The notes under the pieces were generated by a model. The model worked only from the letters and a program-made list of their open reading frames with translations, made no database searches and had not been told where the DNA came from. Below, in pieces: positions 47,008 through 59,332 of a DNA stretch of 64,000 nt (position 1 is the first letter of the stretch; the number at the start of each line of letters is the position of its first letter). The DNA comes from Vitrella brassicaformis (lineage: Eukaryota > Sar > Vitrellaceae). The translations under genes were made by a program, and so were the position numbers. The stretch is taken from the NCBI GenBank assembly GCA_001179505.1, contig CDMY01000770.1:146298-210297 (forward strand). The letters run 5' to 3'.

Positions 47008-48042
47008 ATGTACGTCTTCTTTGTCGCTCTCGCACTGCTGGTTCCCGCATTGTCATTCCATGTGGACACCGGTACGCACGAGACAAAGCATCCACCGATT
47101 GTCCTTCTCGAACAGGGCCCTGCTGCACTGTGTGTCCATTCAGGAGTGACGAACGCCGCCTATCACGAGGTGCGTCGGCACATCAAGGCATCGGACGGCC
47201 CATCTGTCGAGCCCGCCTCAGCACCCAGTACCTATAAGGACTCCAAGGAGCGGTTGGCTGAAGCTTTTGCAAGTCCTTTTGATTTCACCGAGGAGGAGAT
47301 CAAAGCGATGGCTGAGGTGCCACTCGAAGAAGCAGGAGCAGCCCCACCACCACCACCAACAGTAGCTGCGGATGAGCCAGAACCAGCGCCGGAAGAATCG
47401 GGCGGCGGCCCGGATGAGGCGCCGCAGAAGGAGGGAGACACTGTCGCACAGCCTGAGACACAGCCTGAGGGCGAGCCGGGGTCGGCAATCAACAAGGACA
47501 AGACTGAGGAGGCTGCGCCATCGCCACCCACAGCACCCGAGCCCAGCAAGCTCACCGCCCCAAATGCCACGGGACCTGTGGACGACGCCACGGGCAACGA
47601 ATATGTCCTGGGAGAGCCAAGGTAAGAAGGGGGAGGGGGAAAGAAGGATCCACACTTAGAACACTTACAACAATGGATGGTGCTGCTTATGGGACACGGC
47701 CAAGACCCAAGCGTCGGTGGGTGAGCGTCGGATACGATGTAAGTCAGTCAGTCAATGCATTGGAGGGAGACACGCCGTCCATTCGTGACATCGTTCTGCT
47801 TCAACTGTTGGTGCAGGCGCCCTGGAGCAGCTCCCCCGGCTTCGCCGACCCCATGGCGGCTGCCAAGAAGTCTGAGCCTGAGCCTGAGCCGCCCTTGCCA
47901 GCTCCCGTCCCCATGCAAGTGTCTGAGATCATCGTGACGCGCTGGAAGGACTACGAGGCCACAGAAGATTACGGAAACGTCGTCGACCTCTTTGAAAAAG
48001 CGGAGCCCTTCCCACAGTAAGCACCTAGATGGAGACACACTG

Positions 48043-48077
<35 letters not shown>

Positions 48078-49009
48078 AACATGCACCCCCCTTCCACTCC
48101 ACCGCCATTGCCCGTCCGTGATTTGTATGTGTGTCTATGAATCACCTACACCTCTCCTCTCCAGGTGTTGTGCGTGCATCCAGTTCCCCGAGGGTCACAC
48201 GGGCGACGACATCCGGACGATCCCCTTTGAACAGCGCCACTGCGTGAAGGTCCCCGAGCAGCTGCCCTTCCCCGGCAAGGAGGAGGGCACTGAAAAGCGC
48301 GCCTTCGCTGCTGCCGACTGCACCAAGATCTGCGAGGACAACTTCAGCAAGGAGGGCTTCACGGTCAAGGACTTCTTCTACACACGCGCTATGGCCCAAA
48401 ACGACGAAAGCAAGAACTTCATGAACCGATGCGAGACGGTCAGTCAGACGGTCAGGCAGTGAGTGAGGCGCCAAGCCCGCAGCCACGCCCGCCTCCCACA
48501 CACGTGTGTCTCTCTCTGGTTTGCCTGTCTCGTGTTTCCTTCCGGCAGGCCGGCCGCTGCATGCAAATCTACGTCGATCGCGCCCTCGACGACGACTTCA
48601 AGCCTTGCGAGACACTCGAAAAATGCCCCGAATGCACCAAATACGGCGACAGATCCTTCGGTGCGCGCAACGCAACAACGGAAACAGAGGGAGACACACA
48701 TGGCTCTCCCATGGAGTCAATGGTATGTGGATGTGTATGGCGTCTGGCAGGTGCCAGTTGGTACTTCCGGTGCAAGGAGGCTGGGGGCGCTGTGCTCGAT
48801 ACGCTCCGTGAGGCCTACGAGGCCGAGAAGGTGCCCATCACCATCAAGGAGGGCGACCTACTCGTCTACGACTACCAGACACAAGTACGTAGTAAACGTG
48901 ATTAGAGAAGCTCCTTTCTGCTCATTCGCCACCCCTTTCCTTTCTTGTGCGCGTTATTCAGCCCAAGACGCTTTATGCCCTGCAGAAGTGGCCTGCAGAA
49001 ATGGCCTGA
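47008..49009 (+). CDS. Secreted cysteine-rich protein with acidic Pro-rich N-terminal region
   Basis: The ATG at 47008 gives a signal peptide (MYVFFVALALLVPALSF). The first exon continues into an acidic, Pro/Glu-rich disordered stretch (EEAGAAPPPPPTVAADEPEP). A short intron (47623-47660) leads to a small basic exon (YGTRPRPKRRWVSVGYD), then APWSSSPGF, and VSEIIVTRWKDYEATEDYG. The Cys-rich part follows: CCACIQFPEGH, RHCVKVPEQLPFPG, AADCTKICEDNF, CETAGRCMQIYVD and CETLEKCPECTKYG. ASWYFRCKEAGG and a short last exon ending WPAEMA (stop 49007-49009) close the gene. At least 12 cysteines in the folded part point to disulfides. No family recognised. It is divergent from the giant secreted gene, so co-expression is plausible. 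Confidence 0.7.
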
Positions 49010-49386
49010 GGAGGGAACATGCAATTTTCGTCACGGGATAGCGAGCATCCCTGTCGCTTTCAGTGTGGAGACAGGCAGCCTGCCAGGCTGGCTGACGCGT
49101 GTGGGGCTCGTGCAGTGCATCTATGGATGGATGGATGGATGGATGGATGCTACACTGACTGACTGATAGAGGACATGACATGTAGGGAACAGAACAGACA
49201 CACTGAAAGAGACTCTTTGAAGGCGACGAGGCCCGAGAAGAATCAATCCATAACGATTGATATCCCTCCCCCACAGGCTCGGGTCACATTCACCCATGCG
49301 TCCAGCATCACACCGCAAGTAACCTCTTATCGTACACACGACACGACCTGCCGTCCGTCGCACATGCATCACAGCCCCGACACTTA
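49010..49386. other. Convergent intergenic spacer
   Basis: About 377 bp between converging stops. It holds GGAT repeats (49123-49148). Nothing else is supported. Confidence 0.55.
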
Positions 49387-50093
49387 CTAATCCACACTGA
49401 CATCCTTCTTCATCTCTTCATCGGCCTCCACCTTGGAGACCCTGCAACCACACGACAAGACACACGACACAACACCACGAACCACAAATGCAACGGGGCC
49501 TTGCTGTGCTGCCTGCGCATCCGTGACGGTACTTACTTTTCTTGAGCGGCCTTTCTCTCCCACAGGTGCAGGTACGACTTGAGTCTGGGGGCCAGCCGCT
49601 CCAGCTCAAACACCTCCTCCTCATCTAACCACATCAAACGCTTGTTCTGACTGTTGCATTGCAGTCACACACACACACACACACACAAACAGCCAGCCAA
49701 ACACAATCCATATCCATGCCATGCCTGTCTATGGTGGAGGGCCTTCTGCATGTGTTGGATCCAGTTCACCTGTCGACAAAGCATAGGACCGGCTCGGCCG
49801 CTCCGTCCTGGTCTCTCTTGGCGATGAACACAAAGCATTTCTTACCCGATGGAAGCTGCAACACAACCGGAGAGCGCAGTCGCTCACCTGCCTTGCTTGC
49901 GTACCCGAATAGATCTTGATCTCTTGGATGGCGGCGGAGGCCAGTACACCGAGCGGCTTTGCTGCTGCAGCCAGGGACGCCCCAGGCTGCCTGCACAGGC
50001 AGGGCAGCCTCCAGAAGCAGATAAGGGGCCAGTGAGTGACACTGCTGTGGATGAAAAGAGGCGTGCCGCCTGGGATGGTATGTGACGCTGCAT
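49387..50093 (-). CDS. Small protein with probable mitochondrial presequence, unknown
   Basis: The start at 50093 gives MQRHIPSQAARLFSSTAVS, with no acidic residues, Arg/Ser/Ala-rich and containing the RLFSST motif typical of mitochondrial presequences. The reading continues to PPPPSKRSRSIR. An in-phase intron then leads to LPSGKKCFVFIAKRDQDG and VLCFVDR, then QNKRLMWLDEEEVFELERLAP with RLKSYLHLWERKAAQEK, and finally SKVEADEEMKKDVSVD (stop at 49387). The mature part is short and charged and resembles a ribosomal or complex-accessory subunit in size, but I cannot assign one. The start faces a membrane-protein gene across only 136 bp. An alternative first exon further upstream (about 50397) cannot be excluded. 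Confidence 0.6.
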
Positions 50094-50229
50094 ATTGCGC
50101 CGACGCGGGTCTGAGCCAAAGATCTGCAAACTCCAAGCTCGCACATGGGACTCCGCCCCGTGTTTCTTGTGTTGTGTAATTCTTCCCGATCTTTCTCTGA
50201 CGGCCTTGCATGGATGCGTCCATGGACGA

Positions 50230-52639
50230 ATGGAGGCTGAGAAGGAGAATGCAAGCACGGACCTGTCCTGTCGCCCGCCAGCGAGGAGCCTCAGCTCCCC
50301 GGCACTTCAGCATGCGGCCACCGAAGGCCCTCAACTGCGACGGAGCAAGACGCGCGTCGATGCAGCTTCCCCACGAGGCCTTCGTCGCCAGCCGCACGAC
50401 GTCACGCTGTCACCAAGGCCTGATGATGTACGGAAGAGGGAGCAGAAGGGGAAGGGCCGCTGGCTGGAGATCGCCTGCTTGATGCTGAAGCTGCAATGCC
50501 TCGCGTTCATCGCTGCTGTCATATGTTTTGTGGTGAGGGAATCAGACCTCCGAGAAGCGAATCTCAATCTGTTGTGCGTTATCTGCGTGCCTCTATCCGC
50601 TGGCTGGTGTTCAGGCGCACTACGCATTGAATGGCGTCCAGATTCAGAAGGAAACACAGCTGCGATTTGAAGAGAAAGACTTCACAATCGCCGATTTCGT
50701 CTGGAGCGCCTTCTCGTACACAGGTGGGTCAGCCACCGACGCCGCAAGGGCGCCATCGGCTGACGCGGCTTCCCTCTGTGTGTGTGTGTGTGTGTGTGTG
50801 CAGTCTATGCCCTGGCTGAGTTCTTCTTGCTGCTCGTTTTGAATCAAGTACCTGGTTTGAACCCGACAGCCAAGGGACGCCGGCGTGTGACGATTGTGGT
50901 GCTGGCGGGCTATACCTTTGGTGTAGCAAGCATCGCATTCGACTTCGCATATCGATGGCAAGGGTAAGGCAGACAGGCAGGCAGGCAGGCAGGCACACAC
51001 AGCCTGACCGACTCACAAACAGGCAGGCAGGCAACTTACTATCCGTATGCGGCTCTGTTGGTGTGTTCAGGATTCTGCTGGAAGACGCCGTCGGCAACAC
51101 AGTTTGGACATTGCGCAGTGTCATCATTTGGGTGCCGATAATAATGTTTATCAGCTGTTACTGGAGCCCTCCTGGGCACGTCTGTGCGGTACGTTTGTAT
51201 CTATGCTGTACTGCACATGTGCCGTCAAACCGATTGACTCTTCGTGGGTCTTCTTACAGGCCTTCTTTTTCTTGGCAATCGCCACGTTCCTTCTCTTCTT
51301 GTTCTCGGTACGCACATCCGCACTCGCAGGCAGGGATGACCGAAGCATGCAGGCAAGCCACTCATTGCGCGCACGCCTGTGTGGTGCCTGTTTTCTCTCT
51401 TCAGTTAGTTTTGTTGCCTCTCGGGGTCGGCTACATGGACGCGGGGATGAGCTTCCTTGTCGTGCGCGTCGCTATCTTTGCCTTCGCTGAAGGCGGGCTG
51501 TTTCTCATGCGAATCAGCTGCCTGCGGCTGACGCACGTCAAGACGGAATTCAGACATATCCTCTATATCCCGGCCATCATCGGTGTCAGCATCATAACCA
51601 GACTCTTGCAGGCAAGGCAACAATGCGTTAACGACACCAGCCGACGAGACAAAGGTTGTCCGTCTGTTGCAGGGCACTGTGACAGAGGTGTGGGTGGGTG
51701 CGCTTGCGGAGACGCTCTCGGTGATGCTAGAGATCCGCTTTCACGTATACTGCTACAGCGTCGACTGCCATCACATCAGACGCTTCAACAAATGGTGCTA
51801 TGAGCCCGTCCGGCGCCTGCTGAAACGCTATTGTCACACTGACGTTGGGCCTCTGGAGATGGTGGCTCTCATCGAGGGGTCCACTGCTTTCTACCACACT
51901 GTGCCGATAGCGCATATTATGGCAGAGGCCTTTGCCGTCTGCGTTGCACCTATGGTGCTGCTGTTCTATGGAATAAGCGACGACGCCGGCAACTTTTCGC
52001 CAAAGGTGATCCTCACCCAGGCCGCCATCCAAGTCATGGGTACGTATGTGTCCCACATGCGATGACACAAACAATGACCGCTTAACTCCGTCTCGCATCC
52101 GTGTCCGTGTGCGTGTGTGTGTGCGTGTACGTGTGCGTGTGTGTGTGTGTGTGTGTGCCTCTTTAGGAGAGCTGGTCAGCGACGTATTCTGGGCGATGTT
52201 CCCCGAGACAGCCACAGACCGTTTGAAGCTTGGCTATTGGGCCAGCCTGGCGTGGAGTGGCGTGTCGCGGTTAATGCAAAGGCGCAGTGGCGAGCGCACC
52301 GTGCCAAGCTGTGATGCCGTGGTGGTTGTGAGAGGCTCTGCCCAAGGGCGTGCGGAAAAGGCGCACATCGCGCCTCTTCCCGAGGAGAGGAGCGGCATTT
52401 TTGTGAGTGATGTGGTGTCTGCTTGGAATTCGCAGTGCCCCCATTATTTTTGGTACTGGTTGTCAATGGCCTTGATCCTTGTGCTCTACCAAGTGTACGT
52501 GTTCTCACTGTACCTCAGCCAGTGCGTGGAGAGCATTGATGAAGCAAGTGGCTTCATCGTGCGCAGACGGTGCGGCGAATACTCCAAGGAATTTTATGAG
52601 TGGAGCCAGGAGTTCAGACTAGACGATAAGAGAAGCTAG
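50230..52639 (+). CDS. Polytopic membrane protein, unknown
   Basis: The first exon (ATG 50230) has a soluble Arg/Ser/Pro-rich N-terminus and then LEIACLMLKLQCLAFIAAVI, the first helix, ending at a GTGAGG donor near 50533. Further exons add helices: VYALAEFFLLLVLNQV, VTIVVLAGYTFGVASIAF, IIWVPIIMFISCYW, AFFFLAIATFLLFLFS, FLVVRVAIFAFAEGGLFLM, ILYIPAIIGVSIITRL, MAEAFAVCVAPMVLLFYG and YWLSMALILVLYQVYVF. Between helices are soluble loops such as FNKWCYEPVRRLLKRY and RMCEYS-like charged ends. The protein ends EFRLDDKRS at 52639. The exon limits around 51170-51260 are unsure. No family recognised; a channel or transporter is possible from topology alone. Confidence 0.7.
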
Positions 52640-53483
52640 CTGACCAGACGCAGGTCAGACAGATGATAAGAGAGTGCGTGAGCACTCACTCTCACCCACT
52701 CTGCTGACTGACTGACTGATCGAGCCAGTCAGCCTGCACTATTGATCTCTTTTTCGTGTCGATATATGTCATGTGTAAGGCGAGCCGTCTATGCAGCGCC
52801 TGTCTGTCTGTCTCTCCCTCTTTTGTCGATAAGGGCTGCTGGGGCTCAAGTGCTGAATACATGTACATGTTTATCATGTGTTGGTTGATCTATTTTGCAT
52901 GGGTGGCTGCTTAGCTGGACGCCACGTGATGTGCGAGACGAATGCATATGATGTTCGAGGACCCGATTGGACCTCACATGTTGGCTCCGTGTGGCCCGTC
53001 GACTGCGTGCATGCGATTGATGAGAGACACATGAATTCAGCCAGCCATTGAATGCACCATGCAATGCACCACGGATGGATAGATGCGATTGCGGTGTCCA
53101 AGCCGCCATCCATCGCGTACGTCATTCACACCACGTCCGTCGATTTCAGCCTCTCTGTCGGTTTATTTGTTCCTTTCTCCCTCCTCTTCTTGATTGCCTC
53201 ATTCCCCTCGTCATTGGTCGGACATCCGGTTCTCGTCCATGTCTGCCTGGCCCTCACTCGCCACGGGAAGCTCGCTGCGACTGTAACACATATACACATA
53301 CATACAGGGCCGTCAATCCAGGAGACATGGCACTCTGTGTGCGTCGTCTTCCTTACACTGTTCGTTGCTGCTGGAAGAACGATGTGATCATGGGCGTTGT
53401 CTGATGCGGCACATCAACAGGCGCCTGAGTCCTGAAGACAAGAGAACATCAGCTGTCTGGTGTCGTTCTCTCTGTCTGTCTCC
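52640..53483. other. Convergent intergenic spacer
   Basis: About 840 bp between converging genes, with a GACT run (52701-52718), a TGTC run (52801-52814) and a palindromic ACATGTACATGT (52859-52870). No coding exon is supported. Confidence 0.55.
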
Positions 53484-56400
53484 CTACTTGACCCACACAC
53501 CATGGCATGAAGTCGCTGTGACTTGTCCTGCACAAAAGAAGAAGTGACAGCGAGGCTTCAAGATGGCAGTAAGGTGTGTATGTCTGTGTGTGCGGAGAAG
53601 CCACCCGATGATCGGGAAGAACTTGGTGATGGCCTGCAGGCGAGTGGGCTTCTTGTCGCGACCAAATACCTTGCTGCACACAGCAAGCAGACATAGACGT
53701 ACAGGCAAGTGCACTTCATGTTCATTGTGCTGGTGCAAGTGCAGCGGGGTGGTTGTCTAAGGTACTTGTCGGTTGAGTGATCTTCGTTGTCTCCGCCGTT
53801 GCTATCCTCCACGCCTCTGGCCTCCTCGTCCCTCTCGGTGCAGGAGGCCGCCCACCGCTCCTCGATGCGGTCCTCACTGCAGTCACATAGATGCTATCCA
53901 TGCATCATTTCGTCTGTGTGTGTGTGTGTGTGTGTGTGTGCTGTGTTCCTGTCGTCCCACCTATCGGTGTCCTCGTCAATGAGTGTTTCCTCCTCCCACT
54001 CATCCCGCCGCTTCCAGTGCGGTAGCTGCCACATCTCATGCTCACACACATAGCGAGAACTGAACCGCGACACCTGATGACACCCCGTACAGAGCAGGCC
54101 ATTTCTGCCGTCTCGAGTCATATGTATCGGCATGTGATGTGTACGTGCGTACCTCTTGCTGTCGGTCGACGGGCACCAGCTGCTCGCCTGTCTTGCCGTC
54201 CATCACACCCAACACGGAGACGTCGCCATGCTTCTGCTGCCCGTGCCGCTGAAATGCCCAGCCGTCGTTGTCATGTTCGTCATCCGAGACAATGCCACCC
54301 TCTGCATTCAGGTACATGCGGTCGAGCATGGATGCACCGCCGTAGAGGATGACCTCGCTCCCCGTCCACACAGCTGCTGCCGCACGGACAGGTGGGGCCT
54401 CGTACGGCTCGAAGGCACGCTCGCGTGCGATCATGGAGGGGGAGCGAGGGGGCCGGGCGGGCATCTGTCGCTCTCTTGCGAAGGACGGGAGGCTGAAGCG
54501 GCCTGTGTTGATGTCGAAGATGACGGTCTGGGTGCCGCCGCAGAGGAAGCGGTTGAGGAGGAACCCGTCGTTCCCCTCAGCGTAGCCCGTCATCATGATG
54601 ATCTTGTCACCTGCATGCAGTGTACCACAGACACGATGTAACACGCCCCTATATTGTTTGTTTTGCCTCATCTGACCTGCCAGAACGGCCGTGTGGCGCT
54701 CGAAGTTGCAGAGATATGGCTCGTCATACATGGACCTCGTGACTTCATCTGTGGAGGAGAGGGCAATCGGGTGAAATGAACACAACCCCCTCATCCACCC
54801 TCACTGACCGTCTTGCGATGGTTTGATGCCCTCATCGACCCACGGCAGCTCATCAAATGCGATCCACCTGCAGCAAATGGAGACTATTGAATGGCGCCTC
54901 GTCTCGTCTCTTCCTCTTGTGTGCCTCACGTCTTTGTCTCGCCATCGAATGTGTCGATGCGGTTGAGTTGACCGAAATACATGGTAGATGAGCACCCACG
55001 CGGACTGTCGTACTCCCACTCTGCATGAAGGAAAACGCGAGTAGAAGCAGGCAGAGTAGTGAGGCGACATCTGTCCGTCCTTACCATCTCCGCCGATGAT
55101 GAAGACGTAGCGGTCCTTGACGAGCGTGGCGGTGTGGTTGACACGGCCGTTCGGTCGCTCGCCAAACACAGAGTCACTCCTAGACGAAGAAACGTATAAC
55201 AGACGCTTGGCCAGCGATAGATATAGCGACGTACCCGTCGAAAGACCACGTCGCTATATCAACAATGGTCGACATCGGCATGACATCCCTGCATAGTCGG
55301 ACGCACTGTCAGGTGCATTCCACTTCAGGTGTCTGGGGTCACCTCATGTCGTGTGGGTCGTCAGGCCAGTCGTCTCGGCCATTGACGATGAAGACGTAGC
55401 CTTCTGGGTGCTCAGTCGACCGGATGGGCACGAACGTGGAAGTGAAGTAGCGCCTGAATCAACAAGGGCAAAAGCCATGCACACACATGGACACTGAAGG
55501 AACCCCTTCTTAGCTTGTAGGTAGATTCACCTCTTGAGCGGCAGAGTGGTTCTCTTTTTCTTTGGCACACCCTCCTCCTGTCCCCACAGCTCACGTCTGG
55601 ACAACCACTCGTAGCGATACTCGATCTCACTCTGACTCACCCCCTCCGCCCCACCCGCCCCCTGCCTCTGTTGCTGCCCCTCCTCCTCTTTGCTGATCTC
55701 CAGCACACCCCACATCTGCTCGCGTGGTGTCCCGTCGTTGTAGTCGACTGGTCCGCCGCACACGAAATATCTCTGTGGGAGGTAGGGCTGCGATGTGGCT
55801 GTGGGGGTGTGGGGTGAGGGGATGTGGATGGATGTCAGGGTGAGTGAGTCCGATGCGTATGGGGGCGTGCCGTGGACCTCACACTCGTGCCACTCATACG
55901 TGCCCCTCGACAGCAGAGACTTGAGAGACACACTGACACACACACAGATGGAATGGGCGTCTCATACGGGCGACAGCATCAGTGTGAGTGTGTGTGTGTG
56001 TGTGTGTGTATTGTGCTGTTACCGCCACAGGTCGTTCTTGTAGTTGCCCTCATCAATCACACCACCTGTTGGTCAACACACAGACAACAATCCACACGTT
56101 AGCACCACCCCTCGTGTTTCTCATTGACTCACCGAACACATAGAGAGAATCGCCCAGGATGAAGAGTGACGGCCGGCTCCGCGCCATCTCGGGACGCCAC
56201 TTCTGACACTGGGCCTTGCCCCACCGCAGCACATCCACACCACCGCCACCCGTGCCCAGCGCCTCGATCTTCTTGCCGCGGCAGTACGCGTCTCGGTACT
56301 GGCTGTCGGGCAGTGGCTTGTATGCGTTGGTGTTTATGGTGGGGCTGGTGGATTGGGCGACGCTACGGGCAAAGGAGGGGCGGGGTGGCGGGGGGAAGTG

Positions 56401-56756
56401 GGCGGCGCCTTCGATGGGCCTGATGGTGCTCTTGTTGAACGAACGATGGTACTGCACACACACACGGCGGAAAGAGGCTGTCAGTGGCCGATCCATGGAT
56501 CGTTTTTCTCTCACCTGTGTTTGCCAGAGGCCATCAGTGGAGCCGTCAGCCAGAAGGATGCAATGGAGATCTCTCACTGCCTGATGGAAACAGCAGACAA
56601 GCAAACAGCTCCGGTTTTGTCATGCTGATGGCCGCCATCTGTGCATCATCGCTGTATACCTCTGTCAGGCCCATTGAGCAGCTCAGTGCCCTCGAGGAAC
56701 GGAAACACGAGGGAAGCAACATCAGCCAACTGCGGCGTCGCTTTGGCGTCCTCCAT
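53484..56756 (-). CDS. F-box/Kelch-repeat protein
   Basis: Start at 56756: MEDAKATPQLADVASLVFPF, with FLEGTELL and TDGLWQTQ close behind. This is F-box-like spacing at the extreme N-terminus. Kelch-type blades follow in separate exons: SRPSLFILGDSLYVFGG, YFVCGGPVDYNDG, RVNHTATLVKDRYVFIIGGDG, MYFGQLNRIDTFDGETKTW, DKIIMMTGYAEGNDGF with QTVIFDINTGRFSLP, and AAAVWTGSEVILYGGASML with SVLGVMDGKTGEQL. These fit the 'h.hhGG...d.....d' pattern. The C-terminal part is acidic (DEWEEETLIDEDTD, SNGGDNEDHS) and ends with KKPTRLQAITKFFPIIGWLL before a stop at 53484. A substrate receptor for an SCF ligase is the family role. Number of blades: five or six visible. It shares a 125-bp divergent start region with DHPS. 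Confidence 0.8.
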
Positions 56757-56881
56757 CACTCAAACTGGCAGAGAGGCTCGGCGAATGGATCCTTCGAGTG
56801 ACGCGCGTCCTTTGCAGGCGAAAACACGAGGGGAGGTTTCCGTTTACACTTCTCTTGCGAGCTTAGAATGGAGAGGAAATC
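56757..56881. promoter_or_regulatory. Short bidirectional promoter region between F-box/Kelch gene and DHPS
   Basis: Only 125 bp separate the two divergent ATGs, so both promoters and 5' UTRs overlap or abut. No TATA-like box is clear. It is the tightest divergent pair in the window. Confidence 0.55.
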
Positions 56882-58986
56882 ATGGAGAGCTCTTCAGCAG
56901 CAGCAAACGGCGTTCACTCTTCGACAGGCCCGGCAGATTCCCTTGCTGCCGTTCTCAAACCGTCTGACGCGCCGTCTGCCGAAGCAGTGACAGTCAAGGG
57001 CGTCGACTTCGATGAGAGGAGAGATCTGGACGGCCTGCTAGAGTCCTTCCTGACGTCTGGCTTCCAGGCGACCAATGTCGGGTTGGCCATCGAGGAGATC
57101 CGGCGGATGCTCGAAGGAAGGGAGCAGCAGCAGCAGCAGCACGAGAGTGAAGAAGCAAGCGAGAGGGAGGAGAGTGGAGATGACACAGATGATGCCGGCG
57201 ATGGTGGGAGGGGACACTGCACGATATGGCTCGCATTCACGTCCAACATGATCTCGTCCGGTAGGCATGCACACACACACAAGTGTGCAAGGCAAGACAC
57301 AATGAAGCACCCACTGACTGGTTTGCGTGTTTCTGTCAGGTTTGCGTGAGGTATTTGTGTTTCTGGCTAAGCACCGGCTGATTGACGTGATCGTCACATC
57401 AGCTGGTGGAGTGGAGGAGGACTTCATCAAGTGCATGGCACCCACATTCATCGGTCACAAAGACATATGACGACCACACTCACCAAGCCAGCACATGATT
57501 GTCTCTGTCTGTCTGTCTGTCTGTCTGTCCATACACAGGCGATTTCACATGGCGTGGGAGGGAGCTGCGTGACAAGGGATGGAACCGCATCGGCAACTTG
57601 GTGGTGCCCAACGACAACTACTGTCGGTTTGAGGAGTGGCTGCAGCCGATTCTCGACGCCATGCTCGACGAACAGAGGACACACGGCACCATCTGGACTC
57701 CATCCAAGGTGCGAACACATGAGTGAGAGCGGCTGGACCAGCAGTCCTGCCCACGTGTGTATTTGTGTTGGCAGATGATAGATCGTCTTGGGAAGGAGAT
57801 TGGCCATGAGGAGTCCCTCTACTACTGGTGCCACAAGAACCACATACCCGTAAGCAAGCAGCTGGTGGAAGCCGTTCCGTCGACCTGCGCACGTGTGCGT
57901 CTGTCTTGTCTTTGTGGCAGGTGTACTGTCCTGGCCTCACTGACGGCTCCCTGGGCGACAACCTCTACTTCCACTCATACCGCAGCCCCGTAAGCCCACC
58001 CACCCACCCACACACTCACTCAGTCAAGAGAACGACAGCTTTGCTCCACACGTTTGTTTGCTCTTTGCGATTGTGCGGCGGGTGCGTGCAGGGTTTGTTG
58101 CTGGACGTGATAGGCGACATCCGTGCCACTAACGACCGTGCGATCAAGTGCCGTCGGTCTGGCATGATCATACTGGGCGGGGGGCTGTCCAAGCACCACA
58201 CGTGCAACGCCAACCTCATGCGCAACGGCGCCGACTACGCCGTCTACATCAACACTGGTACGCCACCAGGGGGGGGGGGGGGGGGGGATGANNNNNNNNN
58301 NNNNNNNNNNNNNNNNNNNNNNNNNNNNNNNNNNNNNNNNNNNNNNNNNNNNNNNNNNNNNNNNNNNNNNNNNNNNNNNNNNNNNNNNNNNNNNNNNNNN
58401 NNNNNNNNNNNNNNNNNNNNNNNNNNNNNNNNNNNNNNNNNNNNNNNNNNNNNNNNNNNNNNNNNNNNNNNNNNNNNNNNNNNNNNNNNNNNNNNNNNNN
58501 NNNNNNNNNNNNNNNNNNNNNNNNNNNNNNNNNNNNNNNNNNNNNNNNNNNNNNNNNNNNNNNNNNNNNNNNNNNNNNNNNNNNNNNNNNNGGGTGGATG
58601 ATGGACGGATGGCATCTGCACGTCTGTGCGTATCGTCATTGCAGCCCAGGAGTATGACGGCTGTGACTCTGGCGCCAGGCCGGACGAGGCCGTCTCCTGG
58701 GGCAAGATCAAAAGCGAAGCCAAACCTGTCAAGGTCAGGACATAAATGCATTGCTTGCACCCACCAGCGTCGACGCGGGGAGTTTGTCTGATGCGCGTGT
58801 GCACGTTTGCATCTGTATCAGGTTCATGGCGATGCGACTGTGCTGTTTCCCCTGATTGTGGCGGCCACCTTTGCCAAGCACCCCCATGCCAACAAGACGG
58901 CCGCGGACAAAGGGGAGGATGCGGAAAGCAGCAGAGAGCACAACCACCACCACAACGTGCCACTGCACGCTGTGACGGGGTGCTGA
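56882..58986 (+). CDS. DHPS: Deoxyhypusine synthase
   Basis: Eight exons (56882-57260, 57340-57453, 57539-57708, 57775-57849, 57921-57989, 58092-58257, 58645-58733, 58822-58986) join in phase to 408 codons plus stop, slightly longer than human DHPS (369). The enzyme transfers the butylamine group of spermidine, using NAD, to one lysine of eIF5A, the first step of hypusine formation. Family blocks are intact: [72 protein letters not shown]-type ([16 protein letters not shown]), [19 protein letters not shown] with [13 protein letters not shown], and the active-site region [12 protein letters not shown] with the catalytic lysine. An insertion of Gln5/Glu-rich residues follows RRMLEG, and a His/Ala tail ends the protein. 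The intron 58258-58644 contains the assembly gap. Confidence 0.97.
58269..58591. other. Poly-G run and 300-N assembly gap
   Basis: Nineteen consecutive G residues (58269-58287) are followed by exactly 300 N (58292-58591), all inside a DHPS intron. The round length suggests an estimated scaffold gap. Coding sequence is not interrupted. Confidence 0.95.
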
Positions 58987-59083
58987 CGGGCGTGTGTGCT
59001 TGATGCTACGTGTGGGGCTGGGCCTTTTCTGTCTGTGAATCGATGTTCTGATGTGGGGGAGTGCGTGCGTCGGCTTTATCGAC

Positions 59084-59175
59084 TTGATGGTGTGGACTGG
59101 TGTGTAATTATCGCTTGTGGAGTGGGAAACCGGGACGTCATGACTTCACGCATGCAGACATTCATTGACCAATCA
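59084..59175. repeat. 92-bp direct repeat, left copy
   Basis: Identical to 60959-61050 except at two positions (C/T at 59136, A/G at 59171), in the same orientation. Starts TTGATGGTGTGG. The two copies bracket the intronless ORF at 59333-60457. No inner similarity to known LTR ends (TG...CA) could be shown with confidence. Confidence 0.95.
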
Positions 59176-59332
59176 ATGCACTCGTGCACAGTCAGCAGCT
59201 GGTGAATATGAAGGCATGTGTCAAGAGGCAAAACGGTGACATCCATTCCATTCCATTCCATGTAAGTGAATGCGATCAGCCACTTCACCACACACACAAA
59301 CACCCACAAACATCTGTCTTCTCCCTCGCCCC

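Noticed and set aside
59235-59262. ATTCC pentamer run near a repeat copy
   Set aside because: Only about four units; too short to call a satellite.
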